Assembly (NCBI GenBank): GCA_035640715.1
Contig: DASQVO010000341.1
Coordinates: 1 to 18,022, forward strand
Length of the DNA stretch: 18,022 nucleotides
Reading direction: 5' to 3'
Source of the DNA: DASQVO01 sp035640715
GTDB lineage: Bacteria; Actinomycetota; Actinomycetes; Streptosporangiales; Streptosporangiaceae
Each line of letters begins with the position of its first letter. Within the stretch, counting starts at the first letter, position 1. The notes beneath the pieces were generated by a model, which was not told where the DNA came from, made no database searches, and saw only the letters and a program-made list of their open reading frames with translations. Both the position numbers and the translations under genes were made by a program. This document shows, in pieces, positions 1-7,178 of the stretch.

Positions 1-1
1 G

Positions 2-763
2 GCCGCGACGGCCGTGATCGTGATCGGGGGCTGGCAGCTGTTCACGGGCATGAAGATCGTCCCCGCGTTCTTCTGGGGCCAGCCCAGCGGGATCGTCAAG
101 CAGCTGTCTGACTGGTTCCAGCACGGCACCCCATACGGCTCGATCTGGCTGCAGATCTGGGTCACGATGCAGGAAGCGGTGCTGGGCTTCGTGTTCGGCG
201 TCATGTTCGGCGTCGTGGCCGGCGTCATGCTCGGGCAGGTCCGCTTCCTCTCCGATGTCCTCGGTCCCTACATCAAGATCACGAATGCGATCCCGCGGAT
301 CGTGCTGGGCTCGCTGTTCACCATCGCGCTCGGCCTGGGCATGACCCCCAAGGTCGTCCTGTCCGCCGTGCTGGTGTTCTTCGTGGTGTTCTTCAACGCC
401 TTCCAGGGCGTTCGCGAGGTCGACCGCAACCTGCTGGCGAACGTCCGGGTGCTGGGCGCCTCCCGGCTGGCGATCACCCGGCACGTGGTGCTGCCGTCGG
501 CGCTGACCTGGATCACCGCCAGCCTGCATGTGGCCTTCGGCATGTCGATCATCGGCGCGATCGTCGGGGAGTTGCTCGGCGCCCAGAAGGGCCTCGGGCT
601 GCTGATCACCAACGCACAGAACAACTTCAACCCGGACGGCGTGTTCGGCGGGATGGCGATCATCGCGGTCCTGACCCTCGCCGCCGAAGGATTGATCAGC
701 CTGCTGGAGCGGCGGCTCCTGTCCTGGCGGCCGCCCTCACAATCCGAGATCGCCACTACCTGA
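2..763 (+). CDS. NitT/TauT-family ABC transporter permease (5' truncated by window edge)
   Basis: Inner-membrane permease of an ABC importer of the SsuC/TauC/nitrate type. The reading frame is open to the first base, and residues before the GTG at 14 (Ala-Ala-Thr-Ala) continue a hydrophobic helix, so the true start lies upstream of the window. About five to six hydrophobic segments are visible. The cytoplasmic EAA-type loop that contacts the ATPase is recognisable at roughly 439-515, with GASRLAITRHVVLPSAL matching the family pattern of Gly, then about ten residues, then a Leu-Pro. The next gene, 84 bases downstream on the same strand, encodes the matching binding protein; the ATPase is not in the window and is presumably upstream. 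The substrate cannot be deduced: family members carry nitrate, taurine, alkanesulfonates or thiamine precursors. The family call is secure. Confidence 0.93.
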   Translation, partial: AATAVIVIGGWQLFTGMKIVPAFFWGQPSGIVKQLSDWFQHGTPYGSIWLQIWVTMQEAVLGFVFGVMFGVVAGVMLGQVRFLSDVLGPYIKITNAIPRIVLGSLFTIALGLGMTPKVVLSAVLVFFVVFFNAFQGVREVDRNLLANVRVLGASRLAITRHVVLPSALTWITASLHVAFGMSIIGAIVGELLGAQKGLGLLITNAQNNFNPDGVFGGMAIIAVLTLAAEGLISLLERRLLSWRPPSQSEIATT

Positions 764-776
764 CCAGACCTGTGCC

Positions 777-789
777 GGGCCACCGGCCC
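777..789 (+). terminator. Weak intercistronic hairpin between permease and binding-protein genes
   Basis: GGGCC and GGCCC arms flank a three-base loop 13 bases after the permease stop. It is short and has no T tract. It could attenuate or stabilise the mRNA so that the binding protein is expressed at a different level from the permease. Low certainty. Confidence 0.25.
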
Positions 790-847
790 AACGGCTCAGC
801 ACCCCCATCAATTCACCTCAGCCCCATGGATACAAGGGAGTAACCCC

Positions 848-1930
848 ATGTTCAGACCTTCCCTCAAGCAGGTCGCCGGCGCCGCGAGCGCCGCGGCACT
901 CGCCGGGACCCTGGCCGCCTGCGGCAGCTCGGGCGGCGGGGCAGCAGGCGGCTCCGGTTCTGGTTCGGGCTCGTCGTCGATGCCGACCGTCACGATGATG
1001 GTGGGCGGCATCGACAAGCAGATCTACTTGGACTACCAGCTCGCGTATGACCTGGGCTATTTCAAGAAGTACGGCGTCAACATGCAGTTGTCCACCGAGC
1101 AGAACGGTGGCGTCGGCGCCGAGACCGCGATGGTGTCCGGGCAGGTCGACATGGCCGGCGCCTGGTACGTGCACACCATCGACTTCCAGCAGAAGGGCGA
1201 GAACGTCGTCGACGTGGTCCAGCTCAACGGAGCGCCCGGGGAGCGCGTCATGTGCGGCAAGAACTCGGGCGTCAAGACGCCAGCGGACTGGAAGGGCAAG
1301 AGCGTCGGCGTGACCGACATCGGCTCGGGCACCGATAACCTGACCCTCTACCTCGCCGCGCGGTATCACCTGACAAGTAAGGATTTCACCCGCGTCGGCG
1401 TCGGCGCCGGCCCCACGTTCGTCGCCTCTCTGCAGAACAACAGGATCGCCTGCGGCATGACCAGCCAGCCCACGGTCAACGCGATCGAGAAGCAGGGGAT
1501 CGGTACCTCGGTGATCAATCTCGGCACGACCAGCGGCTCGCAGCAGTGGCTGGGCGGTGTCTATCCGGCCGCCGGCGTGCTGGCCCGCGCCGACTGGGTC
1601 GCCTCCCACCAGGCCACTGTGCAGAAGGTGGTTGACGCGCTGGTCGCGACGATGCACTGGATCAGCACGCACAGCGCCGCCGACATCGCGAACAAGATGC
1701 CCGCCGGGTTCGTGTCCAACGGGCTCACCACGAAGGCGGACTACATCGCCGCCCTGGCGCAGGACAAGGGCCAGTTCCTGCCCGACGGGATGATGCCCGC
1801 CAGCGGGCCCGCCACCGCTTACGCGATCGACAAGCTGGCCGGCAACGTCACCAAGCCGGTGAACATCGCCGCCACCTACACCAACAAGTACGCCATCGCG
1901 GCGAACAAGCTCGAAGGGTTCACGAAGTAA
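848..1930 (+). CDS. NitT/TauT-type ABC transporter substrate-binding lipoprotein
   Basis: Extracytoplasmic, membrane-anchored solute receptor of the NMT1/ThiY/TauA-like superfamily. The 360-aa product opens with a lipoprotein signal peptide: Lys7, a hydrophobic Ala-rich stretch, and the lipobox LAAC with Cys25, followed by a Gly/Ser linker to about residue 45. The mature part shows family landmarks: YFKKYGVNMQL, a Gly-rich stretch preceding TAMVSGQVDMAG, then the WKGKSVGVTDIGSGTD segment that lines the ligand cleft. The start at 848 is supported by AAGGGAG at 834-840 with a seven-base spacer. It follows the permease gene and is closed by a strong terminator five bases after its stop, so it is the last gene of the importer operon. 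The ligand is unknown; the neighbouring CitA-like sensor suggests a small organic anion, which is inference only. Confidence 0.93.
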   Translation: MFRPSLKQVAGAASAAALAGTLAACGSSGGGAAGGSGSGSGSSSMPTVTMMVGGIDKQIYLDYQLAYDLGYFKKYGVNMQLSTEQNGGVGAETAMVSGQVDMAGAWYVHTIDFQQKGENVVDVVQLNGAPGERVMCGKNSGVKTPADWKGKSVGVTDIGSGTDNLTLYLAARYHLTSKDFTRVGVGAGPTFVASLQNNRIACGMTSQPTVNAIEKQGIGTSVINLGTTSGSQQWLGGVYPAAGVLARADWVASHQATVQKVVDALVATMHWISTHSAADIANKMPAGFVSNGLTTKADYIAALAQDKGQFLPDGMMPASGPATAYAIDKLAGNVTKPVNIAATYTNKYAIAANKLEGFTK

Positions 1931-1934
1931 CTTC

Positions 1935-1968
1935 CGTGGGGACCGGCCCGGCCGGGCCGGTCCCCACG
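1935..1968 (+). terminator. Perfect 34-bp palindromic terminator after the binding-protein gene
   Basis: Arms beginning CGTGGGGACCGG and ending CCGGTCCCCACG form an uninterrupted palindrome centred between 1951 and 1952, starting four bases after the TAA at 1928-1930. As RNA it folds into a 15-bp stem with a four-base loop. There is no T tract, as is common for actinobacterial intrinsic terminators. It separates the importer operon from the kinase promoter. Confidence 0.8.
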
Positions 1969-2082
1969 CCGCTCCGCGCCCGGGCCATCCCGAAGCCGTT
2001 CTTTCCGGTGACGCCTTTACGCCGGTGCTCCGGTCGGCCCGGCATGACCGCCGGACCTGGCCATGCACTGCTCAAATTGCTG

Positions 2083-2122
2083 CTTTGCGCGTTGTGCGTA
2101 TCTCCTTACGAACTTCGCAAAG
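2083..2122. promoter_or_regulatory. Nested inverted repeat, candidate operator overlapping the -35
   Basis: Outer arms CTTTGCG (2083-2089) and CGCAAAG (2116-2122) enclose inner arms GTGCGTA (2094-2100) and TACGAAC (2107-2113), which pair with one mismatch. The right outer arm overlaps the candidate -35. This suits autoregulation by the response regulator encoded downstream, but the binding protein is inferred. Confidence 0.4.
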
Positions 2123-2142
2123 TCCCGGGCCGTTGTTACACT
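2114..2142 (+). promoter_or_regulatory. Candidate sigma-70-type promoter for the CitA/B-like pair
   Basis: A -35-like TTCGCA (2114-2119) and a -10-like TACACT (2137-2142) are separated by exactly 17 bases. The region is richer in A/T than its surroundings. Transcription would start near 2149, giving a leader of about 50 bases before the ATG at 2197. The -35 overlaps the right arm of a dyad at 2083-2122. Unproven but well placed. Confidence 0.45.
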
Positions 2143-2196
2143 GCCGAAACACTCGATACATGCCGCAACGGCGGCAGGGACAGTGGCAAGGAAGCC

Positions 2197-3876
2197 ATGA
2201 AAGCTCGAGTACGGCGCCTGCTGCGACAGCGCCTGTCCACCCAGGTTGTCATCATGCAGGTCGCGATCCTGGTGGTCACCATGGCCGCCGGGTTCGCCGT
2301 CGTGCAGTGGAACCTGAACCGGCAGCTCGATCAGCAGTACGAGCATCGGGCCCTGGCGGTCGCGCAGAGCCTCGCCTCCCAGCCTGGCCTTCAGCAGGCG
2401 GTCAGTGCGGGCGACCCGGGCGGGGTCGGCCCGCACGGCGCGGTCCAGAGCATGGCGATGGCGGCCATGCACAGCACGGAGGCGACGTTCGTCGTGGTGG
2501 CCAGCGCCCAGGGAATCAGGCTCTCCCACCCGAATCCCCGGCTGATCGGCACGCCGGTCGGGTATCCCGATCTCGAGCCGCGCTCTTCCGAGCCGTTCCA
2601 TACCGGCCAGCCGTGGATGGGAATCGAGCATGGCACGCTCGGTGTGGAGGCGGTCGGCAAGACGCCGATCTCCAGCCACGGCAAGCTGATCGGCCAGATA
2701 TCGGTCGGCTTTCTCACCGCGACGGTGGCCGGCCAGGCGGCTAAGACGCTGCCGGAACTGGTCGCGTACTTCCTCGCCGTGCTGGCGGTCGGCGTGCTGG
2801 CGGCGCTCGGGCTGTCGCACAGGCTCAAGCGGCAGACGTTCGGCCTGGAACTCCGCGAGATCGCCGCGCTGCTCCAGGAGCGGGAGGCCATGCTGCACGG
2901 CATCCGGGAGGGCGTGCTCGGATACGACAAGAACGAGCGGATCGTTCTCGCCAACGACTTCGCCCAGCGGCTACTGGAACTGCCGCCCGATTTCGTCGGC
3001 CGCCCGCTGCGGCAGGTGCTGCCGCCCGGCCGCCTCGCGGACGTCGTCACCGGCGAGATCGACGGCAGTGACCTGCTCGTGCTGCAGGACGACCGGGTGC
3101 TGGTGGCAAACCGGATGCCGATCCGCCATGAGGGCCGGCACCACCTTGGCTGGGTGGTCACGTTCCAGGACCGGACCGAATCGGAGAGCCTCAAGCGGCA
3201 GCTGGACGACGCGATCGGCCTGACCGAGACGCTGCGTGCCCAGTCGCACGAGTTCGCCAACCGGCTGCACACGCTGGTCGGGCTCGTCGAGCTGGGCCAC
3301 TACTCGGAGGCGATCCAGTTCGTCACCGACGTCTCCGCCGCCCGCGCGGAACTGGCCGACCAGCTTCAGGCCAGCATCGGGGACGCCAAGCTGGTGGCGC
3401 TGATCCTGGCGAAGGTCTCGCTTGCGGACGAGCGTGACGTGACGCTGCGCGTCATGGACGACAGCCATGTCGGCGCGGCGATCAACGACGTCAGCGAGGT
3501 GCTGACAGTGGTCGGGAACCTTGTCGACAATGCGATCGATGCCGCGGCCCAGGCCCCGAGGGCGCGCTGGGTGGAGCTGACGATCGTGGCCGTCGAGCAT
3601 GACCTGCTGGTCCGCGTGCGCGACTCGGGACCCGGCGTCCCGCACGACATGCGGGAGGCGATCTTCGCCTATGGCGTCACGACGAAATCGTCCGTGGCCG
3701 GCGCGCGCCGGGGGATCGGGCTGGCGCTGGTCCGCCAGGTCGTCGAGCGGCGTGGCGGGATGATCAGCGTCGGCCACGACGCCGGGGCGGTCTTCACCGC
3801 GGTGCTGCCCAGCTGCGTCGGTGTGCCAGCCAGGGCGGCCAGCGTCGCGCGTGAGGAGGCGCCCACGTCACCATGA
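2197..3876 (+). CDS. CitA/DcuS-family sensor histidine kinase
   Basis: Membrane sensor kinase, 559 aa, typical length for citrate/C4-dicarboxylate sensors. Layout: TM1 about residues 15-37, extracytoplasmic PAS/Cache-like domain about 38-185, TM2 about 188-211, cytoplasmic PAS about 225-325, then the kinase core. The phosphoacceptor is His351 in SHEFANRLHTL, the form characteristic of this family. Asn445 lies in NLVDNAIDA (N box), DSGPGVP starts at Asp476 (G1), the family element FAYGVTTK follows, and GIG at 506-508 is G2. The frame is open back to a GTG at 1936, but that lies inside the terminator palindrome and translates to non-family sequence. ATG 2197 has AAGGAAG at 2188-2194 and begins just before TM1. 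The stop overlaps the regulator start by ATGA. Ligand unknown; the adjacent importer suggests the sensed compound is its substrate. Confidence 0.93.
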   Translation: MKARVRRLLRQRLSTQVVIMQVAILVVTMAAGFAVVQWNLNRQLDQQYEHRALAVAQSLASQPGLQQAVSAGDPGGVGPHGAVQSMAMAAMHSTEATFVVVASAQGIRLSHPNPRLIGTPVGYPDLEPRSSEPFHTGQPWMGIEHGTLGVEAVGKTPISSHGKLIGQISVGFLTATVAGQAAKTLPELVAYFLAVLAVGVLAALGLSHRLKRQTFGLELREIAALLQEREAMLHGIREGVLGYDKNERIVLANDFAQRLLELPPDFVGRPLRQVLPPGRLADVVTGEIDGSDLLVLQDDRVLVANRMPIRHEGRHHLGWVVTFQDRTESESLKRQLDDAIGLTETLRAQSHEFANRLHTLVGLVELGHYSEAIQFVTDVSAARAELADQLQASIGDAKLVALILAKVSLADERDVTLRVMDDSHVGAAINDVSEVLTVVGNLVDNAIDAAAQAPRARWVELTIVAVEHDLLVRVRDSGPGVPHDMREAIFAYGVTTKSSVAGARRGIGLALVRQVVERRGGMISVGHDAGAVFTAVLPSCVGVPARAASVAREEAPTSP

Positions 3877-4559
3877 TCCGCGTCCTTGTCGTCGATGACG
3901 ATTACCGGGTGGCTGCCATCCACGCCGCTTATGTCGGCAAGGTGGACGGCTTCGAGGCGATCGCTCAGGCACACACGGCGGCCGAGGCGGTCGAGGCGGT
4001 GGACCGGCTGCGCCCGGACCTGCTGCTGCTCGACCTTTACCTGCCGGACGAGCACGGCCTGGACCTGGTGGCGCGGCTGCGCCAGGAGGGGCACCCTCCG
4101 GTGGACGTGATCGTCATCACCGCCGCCAAGGACGCAGACAGCGTGCGCGCCGCCATGCAGGGCGGCGCCCTGCACTACCTGCTCAAACCCTTCAGCTTCC
4201 CGGTGCTGCGGGACAAGCTGCTGTCCTACGCACAGATGCGGTCCCGTCTGGACGCGCTCCGCGAGCCCGATCAGCGCAACGTCGACCGGGTCTTCGGCGC
4301 GCTGCGGGCACCGGACCAGCTGGCCGGCGCGAAGGGCCGGTCCACTCACACGCTGGAGGCAGTCGAGCGGCTGCTCGCCTCCGGCGGCCAGGAGATGTCC
4401 GCCGCGGAGGTGGCAGAGATGACCGGGATGAGCCGGGCCACGGCACAGCGCTACCTCAGCCACCTCCACGAGATCGGCCGCGTCGAGATCAGGCTCCGCT
4501 ATGGCAGCGGCGGCCGTCCCGAGCACGGCTACCGCTGGTCCCGCGTAAGCGAGCGCTGA
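3873..4559 (+). CDS. CitB/DcuR-family response regulator
   Basis: Cytoplasmic transcription factor partner of the kinase just upstream, with which it overlaps by four bases. The receiver domain (about 1-120) has the acidic pocket Asp8-Asp10, phosphoacceptor Asp54 in LLLLDLYLPDEHG, Thr83 and Lys105 in LLKPF. The C-terminal part (about 150-228) contains a helix-turn-helix, EMSAAEVAEMTGMSRATAQR, followed by a short wing, RLRYGSGGRPEHGYRW, as in CitB/DcuR regulators. Length of 228 aa is normal for the family. A GAGGAGG lies 13 bases before the ATG, which is long, so translational coupling through the ATGA overlap is likely. Probable targets are its own operon (dyad at 2083-2122) and the importer next door; both are inferred. 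Confidence 0.93.
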   Translation: MIRVLVVDDDYRVAAIHAAYVGKVDGFEAIAQAHTAAEAVEAVDRLRPDLLLLDLYLPDEHGLDLVARLRQEGHPPVDVIVITAAKDADSVRAAMQGGALHYLLKPFSFPVLRDKLLSYAQMRSRLDALREPDQRNVDRVFGALRAPDQLAGAKGRSTHTLEAVERLLASGGQEMSAAEVAEMTGMSRATAQRYLSHLHEIGRVEIRLRYGSGGRPEHGYRWSRVSER

Positions 4560-4573
4560 CCCTGTTCCCTGCT

Positions 4574-4596
4574 CGCCTCCGGGGCGCTTTGAGGCG
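4574..4596 (+). terminator. Possible weak terminator between convergent genes
   Basis: CGCCTC (4574-4579) and GAGGCG (4591-4596) form a 6-bp stem with an 11-base loop, 14 bases after the regulator stop. The remaining sequence to 4672 is rich in repeated CTCG/CGTCGCTCG words and shows no gene. Confidence 0.3.
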
Positions 4597-4672
4597 TTGC
4601 CTTCCCTCGTCGCTCGTTCCTCGCTCCTCAGTCCAGACGACGCCGCGCCCCTTCGGCTCGCTCGTGCCCGGG

Positions 4673-6211
4673 TCAGCCGCGCTCGATCGCGGTGCCCAGC
4701 AGGCCGAGCGGCGGCGAGCCCAGGCTCATCAGGGCGGTGTGGAACCGGCGCAGCGAGAAGCCCGCACCCCATTCCTTCCTCGCGCGCTCGCGGAGCCTGA
4801 GGATCTCGAGCTTGCCCCAGGTATACCGGCCGTAGGTGGGGTCGAAGGTGGCCCGGCGCGCCTCCGACAGCGCCGCCGGGCCGGCCAGGTGGGTGTCCGC
4901 CTCGAACCTGCGCGCCGCCTCCTCCACCGTCATGTTGGCCGTGTGCACGCCGATGGCGCAGGCCAGGCGGCTGACCCGGACCAGCGCCTCCAGCCAGACA
5001 CCGATCGCGAAACGGGGGTCACCCGCGCTGAAGCCCTCTTCGACGCAGAGTTCCTCGGCATAGTGCGCCCAGCCCTCGATGAACGCGCTCGAGTGCAGCG
5101 TGCGCCGGACCTCGCCGACGGCCCGCCGGAGCGCGCGGCCATGCGAGAAATGCCCCGGCGCGACCTCGTGCACGGCAATGCCGGGCAGGGTGGTGTCGCT
5201 GAACACCTCCAGCCACTCCTCGGTCTCGCGTTCCGGCCAGGACTCGTCCGGGGGGGTGATGTGGAACCAGGACGGGCCGTCCGGCTCACCCGGCGCGTTC
5301 CAGGACATCATCGCCATCGCCCAGCGCCGTGATTCGGGCGCCAGGCCGACGAGGCACTCGCCGTCGTTGTAGGGCACCAGTTCGCGCTCGCGGGTGAAGT
5401 CGATGGCCCGCTGGGTCCAGGTCCGTGCGGCGTCGATCACGCCTTCGCCGTCCGGGTGGCTGCGGACGAGCTCACGCGCCACGTCCAGCGGCGGCCGTCC
5501 CGGGTCGATGCGCGCGCAGTCCTCGGCGAGCCGGGCGCGCAGCCGGTCCCGTTCGGAATCTGCCTGCTCCGCCAGCCTGCCGAGGTCGACAGTGATGGCT
5601 TCGGCGCTGCTGAGCAGGGAGGTGAGCGCCGCGCTGCCAAGGGCGGCGTCCGGGTCGCCGGTGGCTGCCGCTTGCTCTACGTGGCCGGTGAGCCGGGCGT
5701 GCGCCGCGAGCGCCGCCTCGCGCAGGGCGGGCGGGGTGCCGGCCGGTATCCCGCCCGCGAGCCCCCGGACCGCTCCGACCAGGGAGCTGGCCACCGGGGC
5801 GCTCAGCCGGTCGAGCGCCGCGATGGCATGGTCGGCGGCTTGCGGCCAGGCCGCCAGGTGCGCGGCCCGGGCCGCGTCCCGCTCGGCCTGCGGCGCGTAG
5901 TCCCGGTCGTAGCAGGCCACGTCCATCTCGCCGAGGTGGAACAGCGGGTTGCTGCGGTGCAGTTCCAGGTCGCCGTAGGTCACCTGGGCGCTCGCCTCGA
6001 ACGCGGCCAGGTGGGCCTCGTCATGCGGATCGGCCAGCGGCGGGCCGGCCGCCCGGGACGCCGCCATCGCGGCCAGGCCCGCCCGCACCCCGTCAGGCGA
6101 CAGATCCTGGATCTTGCCGTCGTACTCGTGCCGGCCGCACGCCTCGCGCACCTCCGCGACGCTGAGGTCGCAGAGAGCGCGCACCCGCTGACTGAGGTCT
6201 GTGGCATTCAT
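4673..6211 (-). CDS. DUF885-family putative zinc metallopeptidase
   Basis: A 512-aa protein of the DUF885 family, whose members resemble gluzincin-type zinc peptidases and carboxypeptidases; no substrate can be assigned. The zinc site is visible as HEVAPGHFSH starting at His348, the family's HE-x-x-PGH signature, with Glu349 as probable catalytic base. Further on, EGWAHYAEEL provides the likely third metal ligand and TYGRYTWGKLEI is a conserved C-terminal block. No signal peptide or membrane segment is seen, so it is probably cytoplasmic. The N-terminal half is helical and Ala/Arg-rich. The start at 6211 has only a weak GGGAC just upstream. It lies 87 bases downstream of the DUF4232 gene on the same strand; a hairpin between them makes a shared transcript uncertain. 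Confidence 0.85.
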   Translation of the reverse strand: MNATDLSQRVRALCDLSVAEVREACGRHEYDGKIQDLSPDGVRAGLAAMAASRAAGPPLADPHDEAHLAAFEASAQVTYGDLELHRSNPLFHLGEMDVACYDRDYAPQAERDAARAAHLAAWPQAADHAIAALDRLSAPVASSLVGAVRGLAGGIPAGTPPALREAALAAHARLTGHVEQAAATGDPDAALGSAALTSLLSSAEAITVDLGRLAEQADSERDRLRARLAEDCARIDPGRPPLDVARELVRSHPDGEGVIDAARTWTQRAIDFTRERELVPYNDGECLVGLAPESRRWAMAMMSWNAPGEPDGPSWFHITPPDESWPERETEEWLEVFSDTTLPGIAVHEVAPGHFSHGRALRRAVGEVRRTLHSSAFIEGWAHYAEELCVEEGFSAGDPRFAIGVWLEALVRVSRLACAIGVHTANMTVEEAARRFEADTHLAGPAALSEARRATFDPTYGRYTWGKLEILRLRERARKEWGAGFSLRRFHTALMSLGSPPLGLLGTAIERG

Positions 6212-6277
6212 GTCCCAGACGTTACCGGGACGGGCCCGGCCGCCGTGGTCAAGCCGCCGCCCTGGTCCGCGGACGGG

Positions 6278-6296
6278 CCGTGGGGCCGGCCCCCGG
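6278..6296 (-). terminator. Candidate terminator after the DUF4232 gene
   Basis: GGGGCCGGCCCC at 6282-6293 is a perfect palindrome, extended by CCG/CGG outside it with a one-base bulge. It begins three bases downstream of the DUF4232 stop (read on the minus strand). It could end that transcript or act as an intercistronic hairpin ahead of the DUF885 gene. Confidence 0.4.
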
Positions 6297-6298
6297 CG

Positions 6299-6991
6299 TC
6301 AGGGCACCCTGCCCTGGACACCCGCCCCTGACCGCACCGGCATGACCGTGAGGAGGTTCGCCCTGGCCGATGAGCACGCCGAGAACGTATGGCTGACATA
6401 GGCGGGCACCCTGTTGCCCGGCGGGAATACCCGCAGCCAGGTCGCCGTGACCATATGGCAGGTGGTCGTCGGGTAGTTCCCGGCCTGGGCGACCTGCAGC
6501 CAGGCGTGCGCGCTGCCGTGCGCGGCCAGCGTCACCGATACCGACGAGAAGCCGTGGTTGCGCACCGCGGCCGCGCCGATCTGGCTGCCGCCAGGCCCGG
6601 TGACGAACGACACGCCAGGGAACCCGTACATCGAGCAGGGGTGGCCGGAAGAGTTGGTGAAGTTGATCGGCAGGTACGTGCTGCCCGCCGCGGCACCGCC
6701 CTGGCTGGTGTCAACTGACACCTTCAGCGAGGACGTCGTGCATGCCGCCAGCCCGGGGCCGGCCTGGCCGGAAGACATCCGGCCGGACGATGGCGAGGCG
6801 GCCGGGGCAGTCCCGGCGTTCGGTGTCCCGCTCCCGTTGGCGGCCGGCCCCCCGGCGCCCGCGGATGATGAGGTCTTCTGCGGTGCCGGCTGGCTGCCCC
6901 CCGCGGACCCGCAGGCGGCGGCCATCGCCGCGGCCGCGGTCAGGGATGCGGCCGCGATGCCTCGCCGTGCGGTAACGGAAAGTGTGATCAT
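6299..6991 (-). CDS. DUF4232-domain lipoprotein
   Basis: Predicted secreted, lipid-anchored protein of unknown function; DUF4232 proteins are common in actinomycetes. A signal peptide with Arg9-Arg10 and an Ala-rich core ends in the lipobox AAAC at Cys27. A Gly/Ser/Pro-rich linker of about 50 residues follows. The DUF4232 domain then runs from CTTSSLKVSVDTSQGG through TNSSGHPCSMYGFPGVSFV to HTFSACSSA near the C terminus, with Cys residues probably disulfide-bonded. Start choice: the minus-strand GAAGGG at 7004-6999 lies seven bases from the ATG at 6991, but only one base from the first ATG (6997) and four from the GTG (6994), so 6991 is preferred. It is divergent from the gamma-glutamyltransferase gene, sharing the 6992-7306 control region. 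Confidence 0.85.
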   Translation of the reverse strand: MITLSVTARRGIAAASLTAAAAMAAACGSAGGSQPAPQKTSSSAGAGGPAANGSGTPNAGTAPAASPSSGRMSSGQAGPGLAACTTSSLKVSVDTSQGGAAAGSTYLPINFTNSSGHPCSMYGFPGVSFVTGPGGSQIGAAAVRNHGFSSVSVTLAAHGSAHAWLQVAQAGNYPTTTCHMVTATWLRVFPPGNRVPAYVSHTFSACSSARANLLTVMPVRSGAGVQGRVP

Positions 6992-7044
6992 CACCATGCC
7001 CTTCGTAATTGGCCAGGAACGCTCAGTGCAAACCTTGAGCGCAT

Positions 7045-7116
7045 CCTAAGGAACCCATCAGTTAGGAAGCCATCCTGTAACTGTCCGTAACTAACCTAAC
7101 CGCCTTCGTTACTTAG
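7045..7116. promoter_or_regulatory. Cluster of short direct and inverted repeats in the divergent intergenic region
   Basis: The 315-base gap 6992-7306 has no gene. Its A/T-richer core contains CCTAAGG (7045), GTTAGG (7061-7066) opposite CCTAAC (7095-7100), GTAACT at 7077 and again at 7087 (ten bases apart), CTAAC twice in tandem (7091-7100) and GTTAC (7108-7112). This looks like multiple half-sites for one or more regulators of the two divergent genes. No convincing -35/-10 pair could be fixed on either strand. Confidence 0.4.
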
Positions 7117-7178
7117 CGTCATATTGCGCCGTCATGGTGTCCGGGCGGATGCCACATTCGCAGCACTAACCTCGGCGT

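Noticed and set aside
818..2068. 416-codon minus-strand frame opposite the binding-protein gene
   Set aside because: It crosses the terminator palindrome and lies antisense to a lipoprotein with clear motifs. It is a composition artefact.
1936..2196. 87-codon upstream extension of the CitA-like kinase from GTG 1936
   Set aside because: It starts inside the terminator palindrome, crosses the predicted promoter, has no ribosome site and encodes no family sequence. ATG 2197 has a ribosome site and fits the family N terminus.
5456..6331. 291-codon plus-strand frame opposite the DUF885 gene
   Set aside because: It is a shadow of the DUF885 coding sequence, with no ribosome site or recognisable domain.
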